Positions 9,201-20,475 of a DNA stretch of 64,000 nucleotides are shown piece after piece. Each line of letters opens with the position of its first letter. Within the stretch, counting starts at the first letter, position 1. The notes below the pieces were generated by a model. It did not search any database. It had not been told where the DNA came from and saw only the letters and a program-made list of their open reading frames with translations. The translations under genes and the position numbers were made by a program. This DNA is from Streptomyces sp. CB01580 (GTDB taxonomy: Bacteria; Actinomycetota; Actinomycetes; Streptomycetales; Streptomycetaceae): assembly GCF_001905795.1 (NCBI RefSeq), contig NZ_LIXJ01000003.1, positions 310,001-374,000 of the forward strand. The letters are read 5' to 3'.

Positions 9201-9683
9201 TCATGCCCGGAGCAGCACGCCGAGCCAGGCCCCCGTCACCAGCAGGCACGCGAAGAGTTCGACGAGCACGGACCAGCCCGTGGCCCGCATCACCGAGCGG
9301 ACCGATGCCCACCCCGCGCCACGACTGCCGAGCCGCAGCCGCTCCACACCGTAGACGGTCCCCACGTAGCCCACCAGTGCGCCCAGCACCGGGACGACGA
9401 AGAAGCCCACGATCGCGCCGACGCCGCCGAGCACCAGCGTCCTGCGCGGGGCGCCCGACCCGTGCGGGCGGCGCGGCGGCAGCAGCGGCTTCAGCGCCTG
9501 GTCCACGAGCAGCAGCGCGGTGGCGCCCATGAGCACGGACCAGGCCGCCGTCGTCCTGTCGGTCAGCGCCCACCACAGCACCGCGGCCCAGACGATCGCC
9601 TGTCCGGGCACCCCCGGCACCAGCACGCCGAGCAGGCCCAGGAACATGACCAGGCCGACGGCGACGAGTTGCCACACACCCAT
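9201..9683 (-). CDS. DUF456-family membrane protein
   Basis: 160 residues, mostly hydrophobic, with three to four membrane spans. The first is VGLVMFLGLLGVLVPGVPGQ and the middle loop is ALKPLLPPRRPHGSGAPRR; a glycine-rich stretch GGVGAIVGFFVVPVLGALVG follows. This G-V-L-x-P-x-x-P-G pattern with a glycine-zipper second half is characteristic of DUF456. The function of the family is unknown. It starts 69 bases downstream of the regulator gene's stop on the same strand and could be cotranscribed with it. Confidence 0.75.
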   Translation of the reverse strand: MGVWQLVAVGLVMFLGLLGVLVPGVPGQAIVWAAVLWWALTDRTTAAWSVLMGATALLLVDQALKPLLPPRRPHGSGAPRRTLVLGGVGAIVGFFVVPVLGALVGYVGTVYGVERLRLGSRGAGWASVRSVMRATGWSVLVELFACLLVTGAWLGVLLRA

Positions 9684-9752
9684 CCGACCAGCCTGACGGA
9701 GTCCGGCCGGTCCCGCCCGTCCACGGCGCCGGGCATCCCGGGCACCGACGGG

Positions 9753-10742
9753 TCAGGCCCGGGGCTCCCGGGCCACCCAGCCCCGCTCGTACGCGTGCCA
9801 GCCCAGCTGGAGCCGGGTGGACACCCCCGTCAGTTCCATCAGGCCCTTCACCCGCCGCTGCACGGTCCGCAGCCCCAGTTCCAGCTGCTTCGCCACGCTC
9901 GCGTCCGTCAGCCCGGCCAGCAGCAGCGACAGGATCTCCAGGTCCGTCGCGTCGGGTCCGGTGGAGACCTCCTCCAGCAGGTCGCCCCCGCCGAACCGGA
10001 GCGGCATCGCCTCCCGCCACACCGCCTCGAACAGTCCCATCAGCGACTCCAGCAGCCCGGAGCCGTGCACGACCAGCGCCGCGGGCTCCGCGCCCCGGCC
10101 GGTCAGCGGCACCATCGCCAGGGCCGCGTCGGCGACGACCAGCTTGGTGGGCACCCGGTCGACGACCCGGCACTGCTCGTCGCGGCCCAGCGCCGCCGAG
10201 AGCTCCATGATCCCGGACGGCAACGAGAGCACCTCCCGCTCGACCACCACCCGGAACGACACCCCGCGCGTGGCGGCCCGCTCCTCGGCCTCGTTCTCCG
10301 TCCCGCTCACCGCGATCGGCTTCCCGGTGACCAGGGCGCACACCTCGCTGGTGGCCCCCAGCTGCAACTGATGGAAGCGGTGCGCCACCGCGCTCGCGCC
10401 CGTCACCACCTCGACCAGGTCGTGCACGGCCGAATCGGTGGCCTCCGCCCGGTATTCCTCGGCGAGCAGCGCCGCCGCCAGCTCCGCCTGCTCCAGCTCG
10501 TGGCGCTGCTGCGTCAGCAGGGCCCCCAGCGCCACCGCCGGAGGCGCCGCCACCCAACGGCCGGTGCGCGACGAGGACTGCGCGGCCAGACCGTGCTGCT
10601 CCAGCCTGCGCAGCGCCCGTTCGGTGTCCGGCTCGGGGAGCGCGAGCCGGTGTGCCAGATCGGGCACCTCGGCGGCCCCCACGGTCACGAGCGCGCGGTA
10701 CGCCGACTCCTGTATCTCGTCGAGACCTATGGCCCCCAACAT
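9753..10742 (-). CDS. HTH transcriptional regulator (TrmB-like N-terminus, LuxR-like C-terminus)
   Basis: 329 residues. The N-terminal 70 residues form a winged-helix-like segment (LDEIQESAYRALVTVGAAEVPDL) resembling TrmB regulators. The C-terminal 65 residues form a LuxR-type HTH, ILSLLLAGLTDASVAKQLEL then RTVQRRVKGLMELTGV. ATG 10742 is chosen because GGGAGGGA lies 8-15 bases upstream; longer in-frame starts lack a ribosome site. It is divergent from the secreted subtilisin gene at 10952. Such regulators often sit beside S8 peptidases in Streptomyces, so control of that peptidase is a reasonable inference. Confidence 0.78.
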   Translation of the reverse strand: MLGAIGLDEIQESAYRALVTVGAAEVPDLAHRLALPEPDTERALRRLEQHGLAAQSSSRTGRWVAAPPAVALGALLTQQRHELEQAELAAALLAEEYRAEATDSAVHDLVEVVTGASAVAHRFHQLQLGATSEVCALVTGKPIAVSGTENEAEERAATRGVSFRVVVEREVLSLPSGIMELSAALGRDEQCRVVDRVPTKLVVADAALAMVPLTGRGAEPAALVVHGSGLLESLMGLFEAVWREAMPLRFGGGDLLEEVSTGPDATDLEILSLLLAGLTDASVAKQLELGLRTVQRRVKGLMELTGVSTRLQLGWHAYERGWVAREPRA

Positions 10743-10951
10743 CTCTCGGTCCCTCCCGGACGCATTGATTCCGCACGCCGTCGCCGACTCCGGGCGCCGG
10801 TCGTGGCGGAAAGCGGCCACGGCGTAAACCCGCCGCGCACATCATCCCTTCATCGCCCCGCGCTCTGCCAATGTGGCGCCACCGCAGTACCGACAACTTC
10901 CGGAATGCCGCTGTTTGTTCAGAGGCAACCCGGTTTTACTTGGGGAGAGCG

Positions 10952-13900
10952 ATGCGTCCGATATCGCGTACGGCGCTGGGGGCGGCCACCGCCGCCGTCC
11001 TGGCCGTCACCGCGATCGCACCGTCCGCGGCAGCGCCGCAGGACGACGCGACCGAGAAGAGACCACTGACCGGCAGTTCGTCCGCCACCTCCAAGGCGGG
11101 CGAACCAGTCACTGTCACCCTGGTCACCGGCGACAAGGTCCTGGTGCGCACGGACAGTTCCGGCGCCGCGTCGGTCACCGCGCTGCCCCGCGAGGACGGC
11201 TCCGTGCCCCTCCTGCAGACCAGGCAGTCCGGCAAGGACCTCTACGTCTACCCCGACACCGCCGCCCGGGCACTGGCCGAGGGCAAGGCCGACCAGGAAC
11301 TCTTCAACGTCACCGGACTCGTCCGGCAGGGCTACGACGACGCGCACTCCACCGCGCTGCCGCTGATCGCCGTCTACGGCGAGGCCGCGGCCCGTACCGC
11401 GCCCGCCACCCCGCGCGGCGCGAAGCGCGGACTCGTGCTCGACGCCATCGACGGCGTCGCGCTCAAGGCGGACAAGAAGACGGCCGCCGACTTCTGGGCG
11501 GACGTCACCGACACCCGTTCCCGCTCGGCCGCCGGTCTGAAGAAGCTCTGGCTCGACCGCAAGGTCCGCGCCACGCTCGACCGGTCCACCAAGCAGATCG
11601 GCGCCGACCTCGCCTGGGCCGCCGGATACACCGGCAAGGGCACCAGGGTCGCCGTCCTGGACACCGGCGCCGACGCGGAACACCCCGACCTCAAGGGCCG
11701 GATCGCCGCCTCGGAGAACTTCACCGACTCCAGCACCGCCGACGACCGGCAGGGCCACGGCACCCACACCATCTCCACCGTCGGCGGCTCCGGCGCCGCG
11801 AGCGACGGCCGGAAGAAGGGCGTCGCCCCCGACACCGAACTGCTCAACGGCAAGGTCCTCAACGACGGCGGCTCCGGCGCCGAGTCCTGGATCATCGCCG
11901 GCATGCAGTGGGCCGTCGACCAGAAGGCCGACGTCGTCTCCATGAGCCTCGGCAGCCCGGAGCCGACCGACTGCACCGACCCGATGAGCGTCGCCGCCGA
12001 GAAGCTCGCCCAAAGCGAGGACACGCTGTTCGTGGTCGCGGCGGGCAACTCCGGCCCGAGGCTCAACACCGTCTCCTCGCCCGGCTGCGCCCCGAGCGTG
12101 CTGACCGTCGGCGCCGTCGACCGCGACGACTCCACGGCCCAGTTCTCCAGCCGCGGGCCCGCGATCGGCGCGCACACCCTCAAGCCGGAGATCGCCGCCC
12201 CCGGCGTCGCCATCTCCGCCGCGGCGGCGGGCGGCCGGGGCGTCTACGCCTACCAGTCGATGTCCGGGACGTCGATGGCCACCCCGCACGTGGCGGGCGC
12301 CGCCGCGATCGTGAAGCAGCGTCACCCGGACTGGACCGCCCAGCAGATCAAGGCCGCCCTGGTGTCGTCCGCGAAGAGCGACATCCCCGGCGACGTGCGC
12401 GAGACCGGTGCCGGCCGGCTCGATGTGGAGGCCGCGATCGACACCACCGTCGTCGGCGCCCCCGCCGTCCAGGCCGGCTCCTTCAACTGGCCGCAGGACA
12501 GGAACGACCGCACCACCGTGGACCTCCCCTACACCAACTCCGGCACCAAGCCGGTGAAGCTGTCGCTTCAGGTCCAGGGCGTCACGGGCAACGACGGCTC
12601 CGCGGTCCGCACCCCGGTCGCCGGGCTGGACACGAAGACCGTCACCGTCCCGGCCGGGGCCACCGTGAAGGTCCCGCTGCGCATCGACCCGTCCGCGAAG
12701 TTGAAGGCCGCCCAGTACGGCGATGTCACCGGACGCGTCCTGGCCACCGGGCCCGGCGGTGCGAAGGTCTCCACCCCGTTCTCCCTGTACGTCGAGCCGG
12801 AGACCGTCACCCTGCGCGTCAAGCTGATCGACCGCGCCGGCAAGCCCGCCACGGGCTCCTCCTCGCTGGACGTCATCGGAACCGACACCTCCAGCGGCGA
12901 GCGCCGCTTCAACGACGGCGCCGCCGACCAGGTCTACCGGCTGCGCCCCGGCGCGTACTTCGTCTCCGGGTTCGTCGTCACGCCGGACACCGCGGACGCC
13001 ACGGGCCGCATGGCCGAGTCCGTCGGCTACCTCGCCCGTCCGCAGCTCGACGTCACCAAGGACACCACCGTGGTGCTCGACGCCCGCAAGGCCCACCGGC
13101 TCCGGGTGAAGACCGCGGACCGCGCCTCCGAGAACCGCTCCACGACCCTCGCGTTCGGCCGCTCGTGGGACGGCACCTGGCTGCACTCCGGCTCCGTCAC
13201 CGGTACCGGCAGCGTCAAGAACTACCTGGCGGACGTGCAGGGCAAGGCGCGCGACGGCGACTTCGAGTTCTCCAGCTTCTGGCGCGCGTACGCCCCGCAG
13301 ATCGAGGAGCTGTCGGTCGTCGGCGGCGCCGCACTGCACCCGAGGGTGGCGAGCACCGGTTCCGTCAACCTCGACGGAACGGGCGAGGCCGCGCTCGTCG
13401 ACGCCGGAAAGGGCACCCCCGACGAGCTGAGGGCCGCGGGCGTCGAGGGGAAGATCGCACTGGTCGAGGTCGGCGACGACGGGTACGTGCACACCCAGGC
13501 GCGCGACGCGAAGGCCGCGGGCGCGAAGGCCGTCGTCGTCCACCGCCCGGCCGCGGGTCCCTGGCAGCCGTCGGCCGGGTTCGGCCAGGCGTCGGTGCCG
13601 TCGCTCGGCATCGAGGCGGGCGAGGCCGCCGCGCTGAAGGCCGCCCTGGCCGAGGGCCCGGTGACGCTGCGCTGGAAGGCCACCGCCGTCAGCCCGTTCG
13701 TCTACAACCTCGCCTTCCCCGAGACCGGCCCTCTCACCTCGGACCGCACCTACCAGGTCCGGGACAAGAAGCTCGGCACGGTCACCTCGGCCTACGAGGC
13801 GATGGGCGTCGCGGCGGACTACGTCGACACGATGATCATGGCTCGGCCGTACGGCGGGCTGTTCTCCGCCGCCAGCGACTCCGTCGCCGTCCCCGGCAAG

Positions 13901-14716
13901 CGCACCGAGTACTACTCGGCGGGCGACACCGCCTGGACGCGCTACCTCTCCTCCAGCTTCCCCTGGGGCGAGGCCATGGCCGACCGGGCGCGTACGTACA
14001 CCGCGGGCTCGAAGCGCACGGAGAACTGGTACCGGGGCATCCTGGCCCCGACCGCACCGCGCGACGCCGACGGCGAGCTCCAGCTGGCCGCCGAACGGCA
14101 GGACAACCTGATCGGCGTGGCCCCCGCGTTCTGGGGCGACACCGAGCACATGGGCATCCAGGGCTCCTTCGGTGACACCGGCAGCATGCGGCTCACCAGT
14201 GGCGGCAAGGTGATCGGCGAGTCCTCCTGGCCGTCCGGGGTGTTCACCGTGCCGGCCGAGGACGCGGAGTATGAACTCACCATGGATACCGCGAAGTTCG
14301 GCCAGCCCGCCGCCGTGTGGAAGCGGTCCACCCAGACCCGGACGACCTGGAAGTTCCGTTCCCACCGGGACGAGAGCGCCTACTCCCAGGGCATTCCGCT
14401 GCTCTTCCCGAGCTACGACCTGGACGCGGACGGGCTGAAGACCCTTCCGGCACAGGACGGCCGGACGATCGGGCTGAGCGCCGTCGGTCACGCGGGCTAC
14501 ACGCCCGGCAAGCTGGTCGCCGCCAAGGTCTCGTACTCGTACGACGGCGGCAAGACCTGGACCGAGGGCACCACCGCGCAGCGCGACGGCCACTGGACCG
14601 CGACCGTGAACCACGCGGGCGCGGCCGGGAAGCCGGTCACGCTGAAGACCGAACTGACGGACGCCAACGGCAACTCCGTCGTCCAGACCGTGAGCGACGC
14701 GTACGCCGTGCGTTGA
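10952..14716 (+). CDS. Large secreted subtilisin-like (S8) serine peptidase
   Basis: 1254 residues. A signal peptide (RPISRTALGAATAAVLAVTA, cleaved after SAA) is followed by a propeptide with VTVTLVTGDKVLV. The catalytic domain holds Asp237 in VAVLDTGAD, His269 in GHGTHT and Ser441 in SGTSMATPHVAGAAA. A PA-type inserted domain near residues 830-890 (KIALVEVGDDGYVH) and a long beta-rich C-terminus ending SDAYAVR follow. The Shine-Dalgarno GGGGAGAG lies 3-10 bases before ATG 10952. It is an extracellular protein-degrading enzyme. A related gene survives only as a deleted remnant at 38289. The divergent regulator at 10742 probably controls it. Confidence 0.92.
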   Translation: MRPISRTALGAATAAVLAVTAIAPSAAAPQDDATEKRPLTGSSSATSKAGEPVTVTLVTGDKVLVRTDSSGAASVTALPREDGSVPLLQTRQSGKDLYVYPDTAARALAEGKADQELFNVTGLVRQGYDDAHSTALPLIAVYGEAAARTAPATPRGAKRGLVLDAIDGVALKADKKTAADFWADVTDTRSRSAAGLKKLWLDRKVRATLDRSTKQIGADLAWAAGYTGKGTRVAVLDTGADAEHPDLKGRIAASENFTDSSTADDRQGHGTHTISTVGGSGAASDGRKKGVAPDTELLNGKVLNDGGSGAESWIIAGMQWAVDQKADVVSMSLGSPEPTDCTDPMSVAAEKLAQSEDTLFVVAAGNSGPRLNTVSSPGCAPSVLTVGAVDRDDSTAQFSSRGPAIGAHTLKPEIAAPGVAISAAAAGGRGVYAYQSMSGTSMATPHVAGAAAIVKQRHPDWTAQQIKAALVSSAKSDIPGDVRETGAGRLDVEAAIDTTVVGAPAVQAGSFNWPQDRNDRTTVDLPYTNSGTKPVKLSLQVQGVTGNDGSAVRTPVAGLDTKTVTVPAGATVKVPLRIDPSAKLKAAQYGDVTGRVLATGPGGAKVSTPFSLYVEPETVTLRVKLIDRAGKPATGSSSLDVIGTDTSSGERRFNDGAADQVYRLRPGAYFVSGFVVTPDTADATGRMAESVGYLARPQLDVTKDTTVVLDARKAHRLRVKTADRASENRSTTLAFGRSWDGTWLHSGSVTGTGSVKNYLADVQGKARDGDFEFSSFWRAYAPQIEELSVVGGAALHPRVASTGSVNLDGTGEAALVDAGKGTPDELRAAGVEGKIALVEVGDDGYVHTQARDAKAAGAKAVVVHRPAAGPWQPSAGFGQASVPSLGIEAGEAAALKAALAEGPVTLRWKATAVSPFVYNLAFPETGPLTSDRTYQVRDKKLGTVTSAYEAMGVAADYVDTMIMARPYGGLFSAASDSVAVPGKRTEYYSAGDTAWTRYLSSSFPWGEAMADRARTYTAGSKRTENWYRGILAPTAPRDADGELQLAAERQDNLIGVAPAFWGDTEHMGIQGSFGDTGSMRLTSGGKVIGESSWPSGVFTVPAEDAEYELTMDTAKFGQPAAVWKRSTQTRTTWKFRSHRDESAYSQGIPLLFPSYDLDADGLKTLPAQDGRTIGLSAVGHAGYTPGKLVAAKVSYSYDGGKTWTEGTTAQRDGHWTATVNHAGAAGKPVTLKTELTDANGNSVVQTVSDAYAVR

Positions 14717-14729
14717 TCACGACCTGACC

Positions 14730-14782
14730 GGTCCGCCGGACGGCTTTCCCGTGGGGGGGTGGGTCCGTCCGGCGGACCTTTT
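14730..14782 (+). terminator. Strong intrinsic terminator of the subtilisin gene
   Basis: A perfect 14-bp stem (14730-14743 with 14765-14778) is followed directly by TTTT at 14779-14782. It begins 14 bases past the stop codon. Confidence 0.88.
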
Positions 14783-14962
14783 GCATGGCCGGGGACCGGG
14801 GACCTCGGATCGCACGACCGGGGCCTCGGATCGCATGGCCGGGGTCCCGGTTTGCGCGACCGGTTTGCACGACCGGGGTGCACGGACGCGCCGTGCGCGC
14901 GGCGCGTCGTGTTTTCGTCATGCGCCGTTTCCGTGCGGCCCGTGCGGTGGACAATCAAGGGT

Positions 14963-16642
<1,680 letters not shown>

Positions 16643-16707
16643 TCGCGCACGCCATGGGTTGATGGATGCGGAGTCCGGAAGCCGAAGCGCGGAAAGGGTA
16701 CGCACCC

Positions 16708-18450
16708 ATGGCGAAGCAGAACGTGTCGGAGCAGTTCGTCGACATCCTCGTCCGGGCGGGCGTGAGGCGTATGTACGGTGTCGTCGGCGACAGTCTCAAC
16801 CCGGTCGTCGACGCCATCCGGCGCAACTCGGCCATCGACTGGATCCAGGTCCGGCACGAGGAGACCGCCGCGTTCGCCGCCGGGGCCGAGGCCCAGGTCA
16901 CCGGCTCGCTGGCGGCCTGCGCCGGGTCGTGCGGCCCCGGCAATCTGCATCTCATCAACGGCCTCTACGACGCCCACCGCTCCATGGCACCCGTCCTCGC
17001 CCTCGCCTCGCACATCCCGTCCGGCGAGATCGGGCTCGGCTACTTCCAGGAGACCCATCCGGACCTGCTGTTCCGGGAGTGCAGCCACTACAACGAGATG
17101 ATCTCCAACCCCCGGCAGATGCCGCGGTTGCTCCAGACGGCCATCCAGCACGCGATCGGCCGGGGCGGGGTCAGCGTCGTCACGATGCCGGGCGACATCG
17201 CCTCCCAGCCCGCCCCGGACAGGGCGGTGGAACACGCCCTGGTCACCACGCGGCCGACGGTGCGGCCCGGGGACGCGGAGATCGAGAAGCTCTGCCGGAT
17301 GGTCGACGAGGCGAAACGCGTGACGCTGTTCTGCGGCAGCGGCACGGCGGGCGCCCATGCCGAGGTGATGGAGTTCGCCGAACGGGTCAAGGCCCCGGTC
17401 GGGCACGCGCTGCGGGGCAAGGAGTGGATCCAGTACGACAACCCGTACGACGTGGGCATGAGCGGGCTGCTCGGTTACGGCGCCGCCTACGAGGCGACCA
17501 ACGAGTGCGACCTCCTCATCCTGCTCGGTACCGACTTCCCGTACCAGGCGTTCCTCCCCGACGATGTGAAGATCGTCCAGGTCGATGTGCGTCCCGAGCA
17601 CCTCGGTCGCCGTTCCAAGCTGGATCTGGCGATCTGGGGCGATGTGCGCGAGACACTGCGCTGTCTGACCCCGAGGGTGAAGCCCCGGACCGACCGCAAG
17701 TTCCTCGACCGGATGCTGAAGAAGCACGCGGACGCGCTGGAGGGCGTGGTCAAGGCGTACACCCGCAAGGTCGAGAAGCACATCCCGATCCACCCCGAGT
17801 ACGTCGCCTCGGTGTTGGACGGACTGGCCGACGAGGACGCCGTGTTCACCGTCGACACCGGCATGTGCAACGTCTGGGCCGCACGCTATCTCTCGCCCAA
17901 CGGCAAGCGCCGCGTCATCGGTTCCTTCAGTCACGGCTCGATGGCCAACGCGCTCCCGCAGGCCATCGGGGCCCAGTTCGTCGACCGGGACCGGCAGGTG
18001 GTGTCGATGTCCGGCGACGGCGGATTCACCATGCTGATGGGCGACTTCCTCACGCTCGTGCAGTACGACCTGCCGGTCAAGGTGGTCCTGTTCAACAATT
18101 CGTCGCTCAGCATGGTCGAGTTGGAGATGCTGGTGGCCGGGCTTCCCTCGTTCGGTACCGCCAACAAGAACCCCGACTTCGCGGCCGTCGCCCGAGCGGC
18201 CGGGGCCTACGGAGTGCGGGTGGAGAAGCCCAAACAGCTGGAGAGTGCCCTCAAGGACGCCTTCAAGCACAAGGGCCCGGCCCTCGTCGACGTCGTCACC
18301 GACCCCAATGCGCTCTCCATCCCGCCGAGGATCAGCGCCGAGATGGTGACCGGTTTCGCGCTCTCCGCCAGCAAGATCGTGCTGGACGGCGGAGTCGGCC
18401 GGATGGTCCAGATGGCCCGCTCCAACCTGCGCAACGTGCCCCGTCCCTGA
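16708..18450 (+). CDS. poxB: Thiamine-diphosphate-dependent pyruvate oxidase/dehydrogenase (quinone)
   Basis: 580 residues, the usual length for PoxB. The N-terminal Pyr domain has MYGVVGDSLNPVVDAI and the catalytic Glu in RHEETAAFAAGAEA. The central FAD-binding domain spans roughly 190-330. The C-terminal PP domain has the ThDP motif GDGGFTMLMGDF ending near NNSSLSMVE. It decarboxylates pyruvate to acetate and passes electrons to quinone at the membrane. ATG 16708 is preferred over 16666 because GGAAAGGG lies just upstream and homologues begin here. It stands alone between the PP2C-like gene and the decayed locus. Other ThDP enzymes such as acetolactate synthase are less likely given the VVGDSLN motif. 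Confidence 0.87.
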   Translation: MAKQNVSEQFVDILVRAGVRRMYGVVGDSLNPVVDAIRRNSAIDWIQVRHEETAAFAAGAEAQVTGSLAACAGSCGPGNLHLINGLYDAHRSMAPVLALASHIPSGEIGLGYFQETHPDLLFRECSHYNEMISNPRQMPRLLQTAIQHAIGRGGVSVVTMPGDIASQPAPDRAVEHALVTTRPTVRPGDAEIEKLCRMVDEAKRVTLFCGSGTAGAHAEVMEFAERVKAPVGHALRGKEWIQYDNPYDVGMSGLLGYGAAYEATNECDLLILLGTDFPYQAFLPDDVKIVQVDVRPEHLGRRSKLDLAIWGDVRETLRCLTPRVKPRTDRKFLDRMLKKHADALEGVVKAYTRKVEKHIPIHPEYVASVLDGLADEDAVFTVDTGMCNVWAARYLSPNGKRRVIGSFSHGSMANALPQAIGAQFVDRDRQVVSMSGDGGFTMLMGDFLTLVQYDLPVKVVLFNNSSLSMVELEMLVAGLPSFGTANKNPDFAAVARAAGAYGVRVEKPKQLESALKDAFKHKGPALVDVVTDPNALSIPPRISAEMVTGFALSASKIVLDGGVGRMVQMARSNLRNVPRP

Positions 18451-18491
18451 GCGCGTTCTCCCGGTGGACCCGGGGTCCTCAAGGGCAGCCG

Positions 18492-18550
18492 ATGTGACAT
18501 CAACTGCCTTTGTCCGCCCCCTTGGCGACCCTGAAGCAATGTGACATATT
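18492..18550 (+). promoter_or_regulatory. Promoter with two ATGTGACAT palindromes before the decayed oxidoreductase gene
   Basis: ATGTGACAT occurs at 18492-18500 and 18539-18547. The second overlaps a possible -10 (CATATT, 18545-18550) placed 17 bases after a possible -35 (TTGGCG, 18522-18527). The GT-N-AC core fits FadR-type GntR operators. The same motif recurs before the GntR and collagenase genes. Confidence 0.5.
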
Positions 18551-18556
18551 ACTGGC

Positions 18557-18829
18557 GTGGTCATGAGGCAGCCTTTGGATGTCGTCATCGTCGGTGCCGG
18601 GGAGGGAGACCTCCTGGTGTCCGACAAGGTCTCCGATCATCTGTCGGCGATCGGCCCGGACCCCCGGCTGCCGGGGCCTTTCCACGCCTGTGGCCACGAA
18701 GGGGCCGGGATCGGGCCGGCCCCGGCCACCGGATCGCTGATCGCCGACGCGATCCCGGGACGCCGGCCCGCGATCGATCCCGGGCCGTTCGCGCCGGGCC
18801 GGTTCGACACCCCGTCCCATGCCGCGTGA
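18557..18829 (+). pseudogene. Internally deleted FAD-dependent (DadA-like) oxidoreductase
   Basis: 90 codons remain. The first few dozen bases encode RQPLDVVIVGAG, the GxGxxG start of a FAD-binding amino-acid oxidase. After a nonsense-looking junction (EGDLLVSDKVSDHL) the reading frame gives LPGPFHACGHEGAGIGPAPA then TGSLIADAI, which is the C-terminal FAD-contact block of D-amino-acid/D-hydroxyproline dehydrogenases. Roughly 300 middle codons are missing. It would be inactive. Context suggests the lost gene was the catalytic subunit of a D-hydroxyproline dehydrogenase. It has its own promoter with two palindromes. Confidence 0.72.
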
Positions 18830-18996
18830 CGACGAGTCGCGGCGGCGCGTCGTCCGCGGGCGACGCGCCATGGCCGCGGGACGGACGCCCGTGCCCGGCA
18901 CAAGGGCGCCCGCGCCGACGCGACACAACGGCCCGCGACACCCCGTCAGGTCGGGCTCCGGCGTCCCGATGCCCCGATGTCCCAGGGAAGGAAACA

Positions 18997-19200
18997 GTGA
19001 GACGCACCTGTGCATGGGGGCCGGCCGAACGCGTCGGCGCCGAGCCCGTACCGCCCTTCCGGCCGACCCTCGACGGGCGGCCCGTCCGAGCACTGCCCCG
19101 CCAGAGCGTCGCCGCCGCGCTGATGGGCGCAGTGCACCGCCCGCCGGCCTGCCCCGTGAAGCTGTCCGAACTCGCCGCCGAACCGGCCGATCCCGGCTAG
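18997..19200 (+). pseudogene. Truncated 2Fe-2S small-subunit remnant of a hydroxyproline dehydrogenase
   Basis: 67 codons from GTG 18997 (after AAGGAAAC). The middle reads TLDGRPVRALPRQSVAAALM, matching the first strands of the small [2Fe-2S] subunit that partners DadA-like dehydrogenases. The cysteine cluster that should follow is absent; the frame instead runs into unrelated residues and a TAG at 19198-19200. It is too short to bind a cluster. The match is short, so the identification depends partly on its place after the FAD-subunit remnant and before the DapA-family gene. Confidence 0.5.
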
Positions 19201-19330
19201 TGCCGGGAGCGGCACTAGTGCCCCTCCCGGGAAAGCTTGTCGGGGCGAACGTCGCCGGGAGGGGTGCGAGGGCGCTCCTCCGCCCTGCGATGCACCGCGC
19301 CGGACGCGCGAGCCTCCCGGCAGACCCTTC
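19197..19330. repeat. Dispersed intergenic repeat, copy B, with perfect CTAGTGCCG hairpin
   Basis: A perfect 9-bp inverted repeat (CTAGTGCCG 19197-19205, CGGCACTAG 19210-19218) opens the element. From 19214 the sequence CTAGTGCCCCTCCCGGGAAA parallels copy A at 8962, and CTCCGCCCTGCGATGCACCG at 19277-19296 matches copy A's 9061-9080 with one difference. Copy B is about 35 bases shorter between the two blocks. It lies between the remnants and the intact DapA-family gene. Confidence 0.58.
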
Positions 19331-19528
19331 CGGCCATGCCGCCGGGAGGCCCGCCGGACCCCGGGCCACCGGCGTGCGGCGTCCGGCGCACCCCGGCCGG
19401 GCCCCGACGTGCCCGGTCCCGGAACCCGGCGCGTCGCGGGCGCGCCCCGCGCCGCGTACGGCACCCGCTGTGCGCGCTTCGTGATGCCGCGCCCGTCATG
19501 TTCTGTCAACCACTCTCAAGGAGCCACG

Positions 19529-20440
19529 ATGCAGCAGAACACCCCGCACGCACGCACCCGCCCCTGGCAGGGAATCATGGTCGCCACCCCGCTGACTCTG
19601 CACGCCGACGGCACGATCGACTACGACGCCTACGCCACTCACGTGCGGCAGCTCATCGAGGCGGGCTGCGACGGAGTGGTGCCCAACGGATCGCTGGGCG
19701 AGTACCAGACCCTGACCGACGAGGAACGCGAGCGGATGGTCCGGGTCGCGGTGGAGGCGGCGGGCGACGGCGACCGGGTCATGCCGGGCGTCTCCGCCTA
19801 CGGCAGCGCGGAGTCACGGCGCTGGGCGCAGCAGGCGGCCGAGGCGGGCGCCGGTTCCGTGCTGCTCCTGCCGCCCAACGGATACCGGTGCGAGGAAGCG
19901 GCCGTCCACGCCCACTACGCCGACGTGGCCGACGTCGGGATTCCGGTCGTCGCGTACAACAACCCGTACGACACCAAGGTGGACATGACACCCGGCCTGC
20001 TCGCCGAGATGCACCAGGAGGGCAGCATCGTCGCGGTCAAGGAGTTCACCGGCGACGTCCGTAGGGCGTACGAGATCCGCGAACGGGCGCCGGAACTCGA
20101 CCTGCTCGTGGGCGCCGACGACGTACTGCTGGAACTGGCCCTCGCCGGGGCGGCCGGCTGGATCGCCGGGTGTCCGAACATGCTGCCGTCCAGCTGTGTC
20201 GAGCTGTACCGCGCCGCCGTGACCGGGGACCTGGCGACGGCGCTGCCGCTGTACCGGGAACTGCACCCGCTCCTGCGGTGGGACTCCAAGCCCGAGTTCG
20301 TCCAGGCCATCAAGGCGTCCATGGACGTGGCCGGGCGCCACGGCGGTCGCACCCGTCCGCCGCGTTTCCCGCTCCCCGCGGACGACGAGGCGGCCGTGCG
20401 TTCGGCGACGGAGAAGGCCCTGGCCGCAGGGCACAGCTGA
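19529..20440 (+). CDS. DapA-family lyase, probable 1-pyrroline-4-hydroxy-2-carboxylate deaminase
   Basis: 303 residues forming a class I aldolase TIM barrel. Visible features are PNGSLGEYQTLTDEER (replacing the GTTGE motif), the catalytic tyrosine in YNNPYDTKVDM, and the Schiff-base Lys171 in IVAVKEFTGD. CAAGGAG at 19517-19523 supports ATG 19529. The family includes dihydrodipicolinate synthase, but the neighbouring remnants of a DadA-like dehydrogenase, 2Fe-2S subunit and proline racemase point to the hydroxyproline pathway, where this enzyme makes alpha-ketoglutarate semialdehyde. It is the only catabolic enzyme of that set still intact here. Confidence 0.8.
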   Translation: MQQNTPHARTRPWQGIMVATPLTLHADGTIDYDAYATHVRQLIEAGCDGVVPNGSLGEYQTLTDEERERMVRVAVEAAGDGDRVMPGVSAYGSAESRRWAQQAAEAGAGSVLLLPPNGYRCEEAAVHAHYADVADVGIPVVAYNNPYDTKVDMTPGLLAEMHQEGSIVAVKEFTGDVRRAYEIRERAPELDLLVGADDVLLELALAGAAGWIAGCPNMLPSSCVELYRAAVTGDLATALPLYRELHPLLRWDSKPEFVQAIKASMDVAGRHGGRTRPPRFPLPADDEAAVRSATEKALAAGHS

Positions 20441-20475
20441 GCATCGTCGTACCACCCGGGCACGGGCCCGGCCGT

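Noticed and set aside
10919..14614. A 1231-codon open frame antisense to the subtilisin gene, and many similar long frames
   Set aside because: Such shadows arise from GC-rich third positions. Their translations are Gly/Arg/Val/Ala-rich with no domain, while the plus strand carries a full catalytic triad, signal peptide and terminator.
14773..14885. Short repeats of GACCGGGG and CTCGGATCGCA between the subtilisin and PP2C-like genes
   Set aside because: Irregular, short and without symmetry; best explained as low-complexity intergenic DNA.
16708..18450. Acetolactate synthase large subunit
   Set aside because: The N-terminal VVGDSLNPVVDAI and lack of an adjacent ilvN-type small subunit fit pyruvate oxidase better.
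19529..20440. Dihydrodipicolinate synthase for lysine synthesis
   Set aside because: The GTTGE motif is replaced by GSLGE and the neighbours are hydroxyproline-pathway remnants, so a catabolic family member is more likely.
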